A DNA stretch of 50,095 nt from Desulfobaccales bacterium (GTDB lineage Bacteria > Desulfobacterota > Desulfobaccia > Desulfobaccales > 0-14-0-80-60-11), in assembly GCA_037481655.1 (NCBI GenBank), contig JBBFLF010000018.1, forward strand, positions 1-50,095. The letters are read 5' to 3'. Made by a program: the position numbers and the translations under genes. The notes beneath the pieces are model-generated. The model saw nothing but the letters and a program-made list of their open reading frames with translations. It did no database searches and was not told where the DNA came from. Below are positions 41,946-50,095 of the stretch, in pieces. The number at the start of each line of letters is the position of its first letter. Position 1 is the first letter of the stretch.

Positions 41946-42593
41946 ATGCTGAAGCCCAGAATCACGTTGCTGGCAGATACGCTGTTGCTGCTGACCCTGG
42001 CGGCCCTGGCCGGCCTGGGCCTGATGTTGCAATTCGTCCTGATCCCGGCCACCGGCCCGGAGGAGCAGGTGACCATTGCCTGGCTCGGCCTCACGCGGCG
42101 CCACTGGGAGGCGGCCTATTTTTCCGGCGCCCTGCTGGCCCTGGCCCTGACGGCGCTGCATCTGGTGCTTCATCGCGCCCATTACGCCACGTTTTGCCGG
42201 CAGGCCGTCCCCTCGCCCACGGCGAGAAATGTCCTGGCACCCCTGGGGACCATCCTGGCCCTCCTGCTCCTGTGCCTGCCTTTGCTGGCGAAACCGAGGC
42301 TCAGGCAGGGGGAGCCGATGGCAGGTCCTGAACTCACCCCATCGCCGGCCCAGGCGTCCGGGCATAACCCCTCGCCTGTCGGGGCGGCTCCGGCGCCTCC
42401 CGCGGAGGCTCAGGCGAAAGCCGCCTCCCGCTCCCCATTGCGGCCGGCGAAAATTTCCCGGGCGCCGCGCCCGCCGGCGCCGCGGGTCTCCCCGCCGCTT
42501 CGCCCGGCTTATGGCCAATGGAGCAGGAGAAAATATCGTTATTGTTCCCGCGTCCCGCACCGGGCTTATGTTTTGACGGCCCGCCGACCCTGA
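41946..42593 (+). CDS. DUF4405-like membrane protein with Pro/Ala-rich tail
   Basis: The 215-residue protein has three or four hydrophobic segments in its first 115 residues, with histidines in RRHWEAAYF and ALHLVLHRAHY that resemble the haem-ligating or quinone-site histidines of DUF4405/cytochrome-b-like proteins. The rest (about 116-215) is Pro/Ala-rich, low complexity. GGAG precedes ATG 41946. The frameshifted gene at 43297 is its paralog (DRHAWG...LHIVLHW). Whether it binds haem is inference. Confidence 0.75.
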   Translation: MLKPRITLLADTLLLLTLAALAGLGLMLQFVLIPATGPEEQVTIAWLGLTRRHWEAAYFSGALLALALTALHLVLHRAHYATFCRQAVPSPTARNVLAPLGTILALLLLCLPLLAKPRLRQGEPMAGPELTPSPAQASGHNPSPVGAAPAPPAEAQAKAASRSPLRPAKISRAPRPPAPRVSPPLRPAYGQWSRRKYRYCSRVPHRAYVLTARRP

Positions 42594-42796
42594 GAAGGGG
42601 CAGAATCTCTTCAGGGAGGGGCGCCTTAGTGAGGTCAGCCTTTGAGGCCGGGGTCAGCAAGTAGGGCCGAGAGGGTGCCACGCCGCCCTGGCGCCGCTTT
42701 TCTCGGATGACCGCCGGAAATGGTTCTTTTCCTGGTTATCTAAGCAAGAAATGGTTACGCCGTTACTGCAATACAAAGAGAAGAAGGAAAGAGAAG
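42594..42796. other. Short intergenic stretch upstream of the second OB-like gene
   Basis: Nothing clearly recognised. The frame of the next gene is open upstream to an ATG at 42707, but this 5' part is basic and lacks signal-peptide character, so it probably is not translated. No sigma-54 or sigma-28 site was seen. Confidence 0.35.
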
Positions 42797-43252
42797 GTGA
42801 GAAAGTCAGGAGCCTTGATCCTGCTGGCTTTACTTCTGGCCAGCCTGGCGGCCGGCGTTCCTGCGGCCTGGGCTCAGAAAGGCCGGCGTCTGCATTACAG
42901 CACCCTTTTCAACCCTAACACCGTGACCACGGTTGCCGGGGAGGTGGTGCGCGTGGAGCGGGTCCTGGCCGGAAACGGCGCAGACTATTGCGTCCTGACC
43001 CACCTCAAAACCCCCCAAGGCCTGCTGACCGTGGTTCTGGCCCCCCAAGGTTACATGGAGAAGAAGGGCCTCACCCTGGCCCGGGGGGACCGGCTGACGG
43101 TAACCGGCTCGGTCGTCACCATCCTGGGGAAACCCCACCTGCTGGCCACGGAGGTGCGGGGCGACCGGAATATGCACCTCAGAGACCCAAACGGCCGGCC
43201 GGCCTGGGCGGTGGGGGATGATTGGCATGCCCGCAGCAACCTGCGAAAATAA
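42797..43252 (+). CDS. Secreted OB-like protein, paralog of 39508
   Basis: The 151-residue protein starts at GTG 42797 (AAGGA 8 nt upstream) directly before a signal peptide (VRKSGALILLALLLASLAAGVPAAWAQ). It has TVTTVAGEVVRVERV, GLLTVVLAPQGYMEKKGLTLARGDRLTVTGSVVTILGKPHLLATEV and LRDPNGRPAWAVG, in the same order as in 39508. ATG 42707 in frame would add a non-signal basic leader. It is paired with a DUF4405-like gene downstream, as the first OB-like protein is (through the M1-like gene). Confidence 0.72.
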   Translation: MRKSGALILLALLLASLAAGVPAAWAQKGRRLHYSTLFNPNTVTTVAGEVVRVERVLAGNGADYCVLTHLKTPQGLLTVVLAPQGYMEKKGLTLARGDRLTVTGSVVTILGKPHLLATEVRGDRNMHLRDPNGRPAWAVGDDWHARSNLRK

Positions 43253-43296
43253 CCTTACGGGCAGCAGCCGCCCATCTCCCGCCCGGAGGCGGAGCC

Positions 43297-43748
43297 GTGA
43301 ACAGAGCCAAACTCAACTTTGTCATTGACGCCCTGATGTTCCTCTGCATGGCGGCCATTGCCGGACTGGGCTTCCTGATGAAATATGTCCTCGTGCCCGG
43401 CCGGGAAACCCCGCTCCTCTACGGCCGCCGGGTGGACCTCTTCTTCCTCGGGCTGGACCGCCATGCCTGGGGGCCATCCACCTGTATCTGGGGTTCGTGC
43501 TCCTGGCCCTGCTGGCGCTACATATTGTGCTGCACTGGCAGATGATCCCGGGGCTGTTCGCCCGGCTGGTGGGCAATGCCCCCAAGCGCTGGCTCATTGG
43601 CCTCTCTTATGTGGCGCTGGCCGCAATTCTGCTCCTCTTTCCTTTTTTCATCAGCCCCGAGGTCAAGGAGGGCGGCGCCGGTCAGGGACGACGCTTCGGT
43701 GCTTCGGTAAAAGTGGGGCCGGCCGAGGTCAGGACAATGCCGCGGTGA
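43297..43748 (+). pseudogene. DUF4405-like membrane protein gene with a frameshift
   Basis: A GTG start at 43297 (SD GGAGG) begins a DUF4405-like protein NRAKLNFVIDALMFLCMAAIAGLGFLMKYVL...DLFFLGLDRHAWG. After the run of five G at 43469-43473 the frame becomes meaningless, while the family sequence GAIHLYLGFVLLALLALHIVLHWQMIPGLF continues in another frame to a stop at 43746-43748. One more G in the run restores one open frame. So it is either a true frameshift, a sequencing error, or slippage at the G-run. The end of the reading frame, SPEVKEGGAGQGRRFGASVK, is in the restored frame. Confidence 0.8.
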
Positions 43749-43772
43749 CTTATTTTTCTGATTCACGCTCTG

Positions 43773-43807
43773 AGGGCAGAAATCTGACTTCCTCTGCCCT
43801 GTTTTTT
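43773..43807 (+). terminator. Rho-independent terminator at the end of the envelope-stress island
   Basis: AGGGCAG (43773-43779) pairs with CTGCCCT (43794-43800), then G and TTTTTT (43802-43807). It follows the frameshifted DUF4405-like gene by about 25 nt. Other sequence between 43808 and 44051 contains only a long-range GGTGGGCGG/CCGCCCACC inverted repeat and no gene. Confidence 0.8.
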
Positions 43808-44051
43808 GGGCACTTTGTGCCCGGGGGCCCTCCTGCGGCTTGATTTCCCGGCCTTGCGGGCCACGCTTCCCGGCCGTGCCTGGCGGGATGGCAGTCCCTC
43901 TTTTCGGCCTGTCAGCCCACCACAGAGGGTGGGCGGTTTTCCGGCCTCCTCACTCGCACTGGAAACGGCCTTCTCCCTGCCGCCCACCGTGGGGCCAAGG
44001 GGCCGCGTCCGTGCTCCCGTAGGTGAAAAAGGCCGCCACAGTTTTCCCGGT

Positions 44052-44080
44052 TTGACAATCGGGAAGCCGCTCCGTATTCT
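44052..44080 (+). promoter_or_regulatory. Sigma-70 promoter of hpt, adjacent to the start codon
   Basis: TTGACA (44052-44057), exactly 17 nt, TATTCT (44075-44080), then six bases and the ATG. The expected start site coincides with the ATG, so the mRNA is probably leaderless; no Shine-Dalgarno is visible. Confidence 0.7.
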
Positions 44081-44086
44081 ACCAGC

Positions 44087-44629
44087 ATGGAGACCAGAAC
44101 CCGTCTCATCCTGGACCGTCAGACCCTGGCCCGGCGGGTGGCGGAGCTGGGGGCCCAGCTCAGCCGGGATTATCGGGGTCTGGAGCCGGTCTTTGTGGGC
44201 ATCCTCAAGGGGGCCTTCATCTTCCTGGCCGATCTGGTGCGGGCCCTGGAGTTCCCGGTGGAGGTGGACTTCGTCCGGGCCGCCAGCTACGGCGCCGGCA
44301 CCGAATCCACCGGCGACATCCAGGTCACCAAGGAGGTGGAGCTGCCTCTCACCGGCCGCCACGTGCTGCTGGTGGAGGACATTGTGGATGCCGGCTACAC
44401 CCTGGATTTCCTGCGCCGCCATCTGGCCGCCATGGAGCCCGCCTCCCTGAAGATCTGCTGCCTCATCGACAAGCGGGAGCGCCGCCGGGTGGAAGTGCCC
44501 CTGGATTATGTGGGTTTCGTGGTGCCAAAGGGGTTTCTCGTGGGCTACGGCCTGGATTGCGGTGAGAAGCTGCGCACCCTGCCGGAAGTCTATGCGGTGG
44601 ACACGGAAAGGGAGACTTGCGAGCCCTGA
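44087..44629 (+). CDS. hpt: Hypoxanthine phosphoribosyltransferase
   Basis: The 180-residue enzyme has the purine PRTase PRPP motif VLLVEDIVDAGYTL (about 93-106; usually EDIxDTGxT) and the FVGILKGAFIFLADLVRAL segment with the conserved K-G loop near 37-55. It salvages hypoxanthine and guanine to IMP and GMP. It is followed by ppx and guaB, the latter acting on IMP, so the locus is themed on purine salvage. A TTGACA/TATTCT promoter ends 6 nt before ATG 44087. Confidence 0.93.
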   Translation: METRTRLILDRQTLARRVAELGAQLSRDYRGLEPVFVGILKGAFIFLADLVRALEFPVEVDFVRAASYGAGTESTGDIQVTKEVELPLTGRHVLLVEDIVDAGYTLDFLRRHLAAMEPASLKICCLIDKRERRRVEVPLDYVGFVVPKGFLVGYGLDCGEKLRTLPEVYAVDTERETCEP

Positions 44630-44693
44630 GGCCCCTGCCCTGCCCGTGTATGACCGGGAAATCCCCTGCGAACTTCAGCCCCTCACAGGTGCC

Positions 44694-45632
44694 ATGAATC
44701 GTCTCGCCGCCGTGGATGTGGGCAGCCTGACGGTGCGCCTGGCCGTGGCCGAGGCCGCGGGCCCCGAAGGCTTCCGGGTGCTGGAGCACCGGCGGGAAGT
44801 CACCGGCCTGGGGCGGGGGCTCACCGGCGCCGGGCCTTTGTCGCCCGCGGGGGTGGCGGCCACCCTGGCGGCCCTGGCGGCATATGGGGCGTTCCTGAAG
44901 GTGCATAAGGTAAGCCGCGTCCGGGCAGTGGCCACCCAGGCGGTGCGCCAGGCAGCGGACGGCCAGGAATTTTTAAAGCAGGCGGCGGCCGCCCTGGGGT
45001 GGCCGGTGGAACTCATCTCCCCGGAGGAGGAGGCCCGCCTCACCCTCCGGGGCATCCTCACCGTCCTGGACCCGGCCCTCACGGCCGCCGGCCTCACCCT
45101 GGTCTTTGATATAGGGGGCGGCAGCACGGAATTTGTGCTCCTTGATCCACCCCAGGAGCCCTATTTTGCCGGCCTGCCCCTGGGGGTGCTGAACCTGAGC
45201 GCTCAGGTGCCGGTGAGTGACCCTCCCCGGCCGGAGGAAGTGGTCGCCTTGAAATCCGAGGTTGCCCGCCGGCTGGAAATATTTTATAAAGAAAAATTTA
45301 TTGACCAGCCCACCCCGGAGACCCTGGTGGGCACCGCCGGCGCCGTCACCACCCTGGCAGCCATGGCCCAGGAATTGCGGCAGTACGACCCGGCCCGCAT
45401 CAACAACTATCGCCTCACCCGGACGCGGCTTGTGGCGCTGGCCGAGCGTATCTGCGGCCTCCCGGAGGCTGAGCGGGCCCGCCTCCCGGGGCTGGAGCCC
45501 GCCAAGGCCGGGGTGATGGTGGCCGGGGTCATCCTGGTCCTGGCCATCCTGGACCTCTTCCGCCGGGATTTCCTGGTCAGCGTGGATGCCGGCCTCCTGG
45601 AAGGCCTCCTGGCGGAGATGGCCGCCACCTAA
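44694..45632 (+). CDS. Ppx/GppA phosphatase family protein
   Basis: The 312-residue ASKHA-fold protein has the ATP-binding AVDVGSLTVRLAVAE start, TLVFDIGGGSTEFVLLD near 139 and GTAGAVTTLAAMA near 215. Such enzymes hydrolyse polyphosphate or pppGpp. The length fits the short Ppx/GppA form without the C-terminal HD-like domain. The frame is open to 44508 inside hpt, but ATG 44694 begins at the usual AAVDVG motif. Its stop codon is followed by repeat copy E after 5 nt. Confidence 0.9.
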   Translation: MNRLAAVDVGSLTVRLAVAEAAGPEGFRVLEHRREVTGLGRGLTGAGPLSPAGVAATLAALAAYGAFLKVHKVSRVRAVATQAVRQAADGQEFLKQAAAALGWPVELISPEEEARLTLRGILTVLDPALTAAGLTLVFDIGGGSTEFVLLDPPQEPYFAGLPLGVLNLSAQVPVSDPPRPEEVVALKSEVARRLEIFYKEKFIDQPTPETLVGTAGAVTTLAAMAQELRQYDPARINNYRLTRTRLVALAERICGLPEAERARLPGLEPAKAGVMVAGVILVLAILDLFRRDFLVSVDAGLLEGLLAEMAAT

Positions 45633-45637
45633 GTCAG

Positions 45638-45768
45638 TGGGAGAGGGGGCCAGGGAGCAGTGGCCCCCTGCCCCCTCTCCCACACCCTCTCCCCCAACCC
45701 CTTAATGGGGGTTGGGTGGGGAGTGCGAGGGAGGGCGGGGGAACCATCGCTCCCCCGGCCCTCCTCTC
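45638..45768 (+). repeat. Intergenic two-module palindromic repeat, copy E (complete)
   Basis: Module 1 is 45639-45681 (arms GGGAGAGGGGGC / CCCCCTCTCCC), the spacer contains CCCCAACCCCTTAATGGGGG, and module 2 is 45727-45768 (GAGGGAGGGCGGGGGA..., slightly degenerate). The order after the ppx stop is module 1, spacer, module 2, then guaB. Confidence 0.85.
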
Positions 45769-45798
45769 ATAAGATTAAAGGCACCTCATTTTCAGTGA

Positions 45799-47274
<1,476 letters not shown>

Positions 47275-47305
47275 GACCAAGCCGGCGACGGCCCACCAGA
47301 CGACT

Positions 47306-47339
47306 GTGGGAGAGGGGCCGGCTTTCCCCCCTCTCCTAC
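47306..47339. terminator. Bidirectional hairpin between guaB and the flippase-like gene
   Basis: GTGGGAGAGGGG (47306-47317) pairs with CCCCTCTCCTAC (47328-47339) around CCGGCTTTCC. It resembles a shortened module 1 of the repeat family. It lies between convergent genes and has ATTTTCCCC after it on the plus strand. Confidence 0.55.
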
Positions 47340-47384
47340 CATTTTCCCCTTCTTCCCTGCCCTGTTTGCCCCGGTTATCCCCGC

Positions 47385-48422
47385 TCAGCGCCGCCTGAGG
47401 GCCAGAAGGAGCCCCAGCCCCATCCAGCAGGCTTCCCTCAGGCGCCTCAGGATGCTGAAGGCCGCCCCGAAGGCCGCGCCCCGCTTGAGACTCACGGCCA
47501 GCAGGATATTCCCTCCCTCCTGCATCCCCAAAGAAGCGGGCAGGAAAAACCCCAGACCGGTGAAAATCATGGCCAGGGAATCCCAGATCAAGGCCGCGGC
47601 CAGCCCCACCGGCGCTTCCAGGAGCCGGAAGGCCAGCCAGATCTCCAAGGCGTTCACCGCCCACCCCATGATTTGCACCCCGATCAGCCCCAGGGCCAGG
47701 GGGCGCCTCTGGGCATAAAAGGCCGCCAGCTGCTCGTCAAGCTGCTGCAGCTCCGCCTCCCGGGCCGCCAGGGACAGGGGGCAGAGGTGCAGGCGCTTAA
47801 GCAAGCCCACCAGCTTCTGGCAGGGCTGGCGGCGCTGCACCACGATGAAGCCCGCCACCCCGAGGCCCAGAAGGAGGGCGCCCACCAGCAGGCCGTGCAG
47901 ATACGGGGAGATTTCCGGCAGGAAGATGAGCGCCAGGGCCAGGCCCGTGAGGATATAGAGAAACAGGCCCACCACCCGGAGGGCCTTGTGCAAAAGCAGG
48001 CTGGCCAAGGCGGCCTCCAGAGGATAGCCCGCATTGATGAGCCCCGCCGCCTTGTAGGGCTCGCCCCCCAGGCTGGCGGTGGGGGTAAGGACGTTCAACG
48101 CCTCCCCCTCCAGGCGTAATGACCACATGCGCCGGAACCCCACCCGGCCGCCGGCGTCCGGGAGGAGGCGCTTCCAGGTGTAGGCGTCCAGGGTGGTGGT
48201 CACCCCGTAGGGCACAAGCAGGAGGGGAAAGCCCCAGCCCACCCGGGAAAGGTTGGCCGCCAAGGGCTCCCAGCCCACTTCGGCCAGCATCCAGAAGAGG
48301 AAGACCCCAGCGATAAGGAGGAGAATGAGGGTCAGCCGCCGCACCGGGGCCTCCCCCACAATCCGGCAGGAAAGCCGCTTTCCGGCTGCCGGTGGGCCAT
48401 TTCCCCCCTGCTCATCAGTCAA
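47385..48422 (-). CDS. Flippase-like / lysylphosphatidylglycerol synthase TM family protein (UPF0104)
   Basis: The 345-residue protein has about eight membrane helices and the family motif ALNVLTPTASLGGEPYKAAGL near 110-130 and LGFFLPASLGMQEGGNILLAV near 292-312. Members of this family include AglD/HpnL-like putative lipid flippases. The start is uncertain: TTG 48422 overlaps the MFS gene by 8 nt, and GTG codons near residue 23 and 28 follow a GGGGGAGG. The gene is translationally coupled to the DHA2-family transporter upstream. Confidence 0.85.
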   Translation of the reverse strand: MTDEQGGNGPPAAGKRLSCRIVGEAPVRRLTLILLLIAGVFLFWMLAEVGWEPLAANLSRVGWGFPLLLVPYGVTTTLDAYTWKRLLPDAGGRVGFRRMWSLRLEGEALNVLTPTASLGGEPYKAAGLINAGYPLEAALASLLLHKALRVVGLFLYILTGLALALIFLPEISPYLHGLLVGALLLGLGVAGFIVVQRRQPCQKLVGLLKRLHLCPLSLAAREAELQQLDEQLAAFYAQRRPLALGLIGVQIMGWAVNALEIWLAFRLLEAPVGLAAALIWDSLAMIFTGLGFFLPASLGMQEGGNILLAVSLKRGAAFGAAFSILRRLREACWMGLGLLLALRRR

Positions 48423-50025
48423 CCGCGGCGGATCTGGGGGCCGCTGCCGGAGACTCCCCCACGGGGGCCTGGCCCTCCGGCCTGGCCGCAGCCCGGGGGA
48501 GCGGCCGCATGAGGATCACCAGGGGCAGGAGGGCTAGGCACATGAGGGTGAAAAGGTAATAAACGTCACAGAAAGCCAGCATCTGGGCCTGGCGCAACAC
48601 CTCCAGATAGAGCCCCCCCATAGCTTCCCGGCCCTGCCACCACTGCCAGTCCGGGCCCAACTGCGGGAAGAGATGCCCCATGCGCTGCTGCCACTGGGTG
48701 AAAGGTAAAGATAAGGGGGTAAGGTGCTCCACCAGGTGGGTCTGGTGGAACTGGGCCCGCTGCGAGAGGAGGGTGGTGGCCGTGGCAATGCCGAAACTTC
48801 CCCCCAGGTTGCGCATGAGGTTGAAGATGCCGGTGGCGTTCCCCATCTTCTCCTGGCTGATGCGGGACATGGTGAGGGTGGTGAGCGACACGAAGGTGGT
48901 CCCCAGACCGAAGCCCTGCACAAAGCGGGGCCACCAGGCATGGGCAAAATCGATCTGGGTGTTGTACAGGCTCATGAGATAGACCGCCACCGCGTTGATG
49001 ACCAGCCCCACCCCCACCAGCCAGCGGCCGTCAATGAGTTGGGTGAGGCGGCCCACGATGGGAAGAATCATCAGCGAGCCCACCCCGCCATAGGCCAACG
49101 CCCAGCCCGCCAACGTGGCGTCATAACCCATGAGGGTCTGCAAGTAAAGGGGCAGAAGCACGATGCTGCCATAGAGCACAAAACCGAAAAAGAACATGAT
49201 GGCGGTGCCGGCAGCATAATTGCGCTCCTTGAAGAGCCTCAAGTCTACCACCGGCTCCTTCACCCTCAGCTCCCAGTAAAGGAGAAGAATCAGGCTGACC
49301 GCAGAAACCAGCGCCAGCCGGACGATGAAGTCGCTCTCGAACCAACCCTCCCGCTCGCCTTTGTCCAACACCACCTGCAGGGCCCCCAGGCCGACGCACA
49401 GAAACCCCAGCCCCAGGTAGTCGATGCGGCCGGCCCGCTGCTCCCGGATGTATTTGGGGTCAAAGATAAAAAAGCCGGTCATCACCAACGAGAGAAGGCC
49501 CACCGGCAGGTTGATGTAAAAGGCCCAGCGCCAGCTTAAGGTGTCGGTGATCCATCCACCCAGAAGGGGCCCGATGATGGGCGCGAACACCACCCCGATG
49601 CCCCAGATGGCCATGGCCATGCCCCGCTCCCTCACCGGGAAGCTCTCCAGCAGGATGGCCTGGGAGATGGGCTGCAAGGCCCCGCCGCCGATGCCCTGGA
49701 AGATGCGGAAGACGATGAGAAGACCCAGGTTGGGGGCCGAACCGCAGAGCATGGAGGAGAAGGTGAACAGCGCCAGGCAGAGCATCAGGAAGCGCTTGCG
49801 GCCAAAAAGCGCGGCCAGCCAGCCGGTGATGGGGAGCACAATGGCGTTGCTAACCAGATAGGAGGTGAGCACCCAGGTGGCCTCATCCACCCCGGCGGAG
49901 AGCGAGCCCGCCATGTGCGGCAGAGCCACGTTCACCACCGTGGTGTCAATGATCTCCATGAACGTGCCCGCCATCACCGCAATGGTGACGAGCCACTTGT
50001 TCACCGGCGGCCGGTCCTGGGTCAT
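48415..50025 (-). CDS. DHA2-family MFS multidrug efflux transporter (EmrB/QacA-like)
   Basis: The 536-residue protein has the 14-helix DHA2 layout and motifs: VNVALPHMAGSLSAGVDEATWVLTSYLVSNAIVLPITGWLAALFGRKRFLM in the first helices (motif A and D regions) and LLGGWITDTLSWRWAFYINLPVG near 150. EmrB-type pumps use the proton gradient to export drugs, bile acids or lipids, often with a periplasmic EmrA adaptor, which is not seen here but could lie beyond the window edge. It is coupled to the flippase-like gene. Confidence 0.93.
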   Translation of the reverse strand: MTQDRPPVNKWLVTIAVMAGTFMEIIDTTVVNVALPHMAGSLSAGVDEATWVLTSYLVSNAIVLPITGWLAALFGRKRFLMLCLALFTFSSMLCGSAPNLGLLIVFRIFQGIGGGALQPISQAILLESFPVRERGMAMAIWGIGVVFAPIIGPLLGGWITDTLSWRWAFYINLPVGLLSLVMTGFFIFDPKYIREQRAGRIDYLGLGFLCVGLGALQVVLDKGEREGWFESDFIVRLALVSAVSLILLLYWELRVKEPVVDLRLFKERNYAAGTAIMFFFGFVLYGSIVLLPLYLQTLMGYDATLAGWALAYGGVGSLMILPIVGRLTQLIDGRWLVGVGLVINAVAVYLMSLYNTQIDFAHAWWPRFVQGFGLGTTFVSLTTLTMSRISQEKMGNATGIFNLMRNLGGSFGIATATTLLSQRAQFHQTHLVEHLTPLSLPFTQWQQRMGHLFPQLGPDWQWWQGREAMGGLYLEVLRQAQMLAFCDVYYLFTLMCLALLPLVILMRPLPRAAARPEGQAPVGESPAAAPRSAAVD

Positions 50026-50046
50026 GGTTCAGTGAGAATGATTTTT

Positions 50047-50089
50047 GAGGGGAGGGCCGGGGGAGCGGTGGCTCCCCCGCCCTCCCCTC
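50047..50089 (-). repeat. Intergenic palindromic repeat, copy F (module 2, cut by window edge)
   Basis: Arms GAGGGGAGGG (50047-50056) and CCCTCCCCTC (50080-50089), inner GGGGGAGC / GCTCCCCC. AAACTC follows, as after copy B's module 2, so the rest of the element should lie past 50095. On the minus strand module 2 precedes the MFS gene, as in copies B and E. Confidence 0.8.
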
Positions 50090-50095
50090 AAACTC

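Noticed and set aside
42707-42796. 5' extension of the second OB-like gene from ATG 42707
   Set aside because: The extension is basic, non-hydrophobic and precedes a proper signal peptide that starts at GTG 42797 with a Shine-Dalgarno.

Overview
The window is GC-rich chromosomal DNA from a motile, Gram-negative, probably anaerobic bacterium. Flagellar stator genes, lipid A acylation, an Mla system, a Tad pilus locus, a corrinoid/tetrahydrofolate C1 gene pair and several Spy-like periplasmic proteins together suggest a Desulfobacterota (deltaproteobacterial) lineage. That placement is inference from gene content. No phage, plasmid, IS or CRISPR sequence was seen. Genes are packed into operons with many TGATG, ATGA or GTGA junctions.

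Layout. 1-6.2 kb (minus strand): hflX, a methyl-THF methyltransferase-like gene, a methenyl-THF cyclohydrolase-like gene, nagZ and an AAA+ ATPase. 6.3-12.9 kb (plus): a Flp/Tad pilus operon (flp, tadE, cpaB, cpaE, cpaF, tadB, tadC) preceded by a sigma-28-type promoter and a GEMM-I cyclic-di-GMP riboswitch. 13.3-15.0 kb (minus): motA-motB with its own sigma-28-type promoter. 15.1-18.0 kb: membrane and hypothetical genes including an SDH-type Clp-fold protease. 18.1-21 kb: an HPF/cold-shock fusion, a small coiled-coil protein, a Cys-rich MerR regulator and mobB-mobA. 21-25.4 kb: tRNA-Glu, then gap-pgk-tpiA-secG-tRNA-Leu (minus). 25.7-28.4 kb: mlaEFD and mlaC. 28.5-32.1 kb (minus): two glycosyltransferases, an LpxL-like acyltransferase and a thioesterase. 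32.2 kb: tRNA-Ala with promoter and terminator. 32.5-43.8 kb: a ZraSR/ZraP-like envelope-stress island. 44-47.3 kb: hpt, ppx/gppA and guaB. 47.4-50 kb (minus): a flippase-like membrane protein and a DHA2-family MFS transporter.

How the parts work together. The pilus locus and motAB share promoter architecture (GCCGATAA -10 box, 11-nt gap, TAAAG/TCAAG -35 box). Pilus mRNA therefore seems to be made under the flagellar sigma factor and then gated by c-di-GMP, which would link swimming to surface attachment. In the 32.5-43.8 kb island a sigma-54 activator, its membrane kinase and a Spy-like protein diverge from a row of four more Spy-like proteins, a CcdA-like protein, a membrane M1-like peptidase, two OB-like secreted proteins and two DUF4405-like membrane proteins. 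A near-consensus sigma-54 promoter and two matching dyads lie in the divergent region. This is the best candidate for a little-described system.

A two-part palindromic repeat occurs in six copies, five of which fit one polarity relative to the preceding gene, and one invades the apparent 5' end of hflX. The last DUF4405 gene carries a frameshift. Several genes have a -10 box 6 nt or so from the start codon, suggesting leaderless mRNAs.
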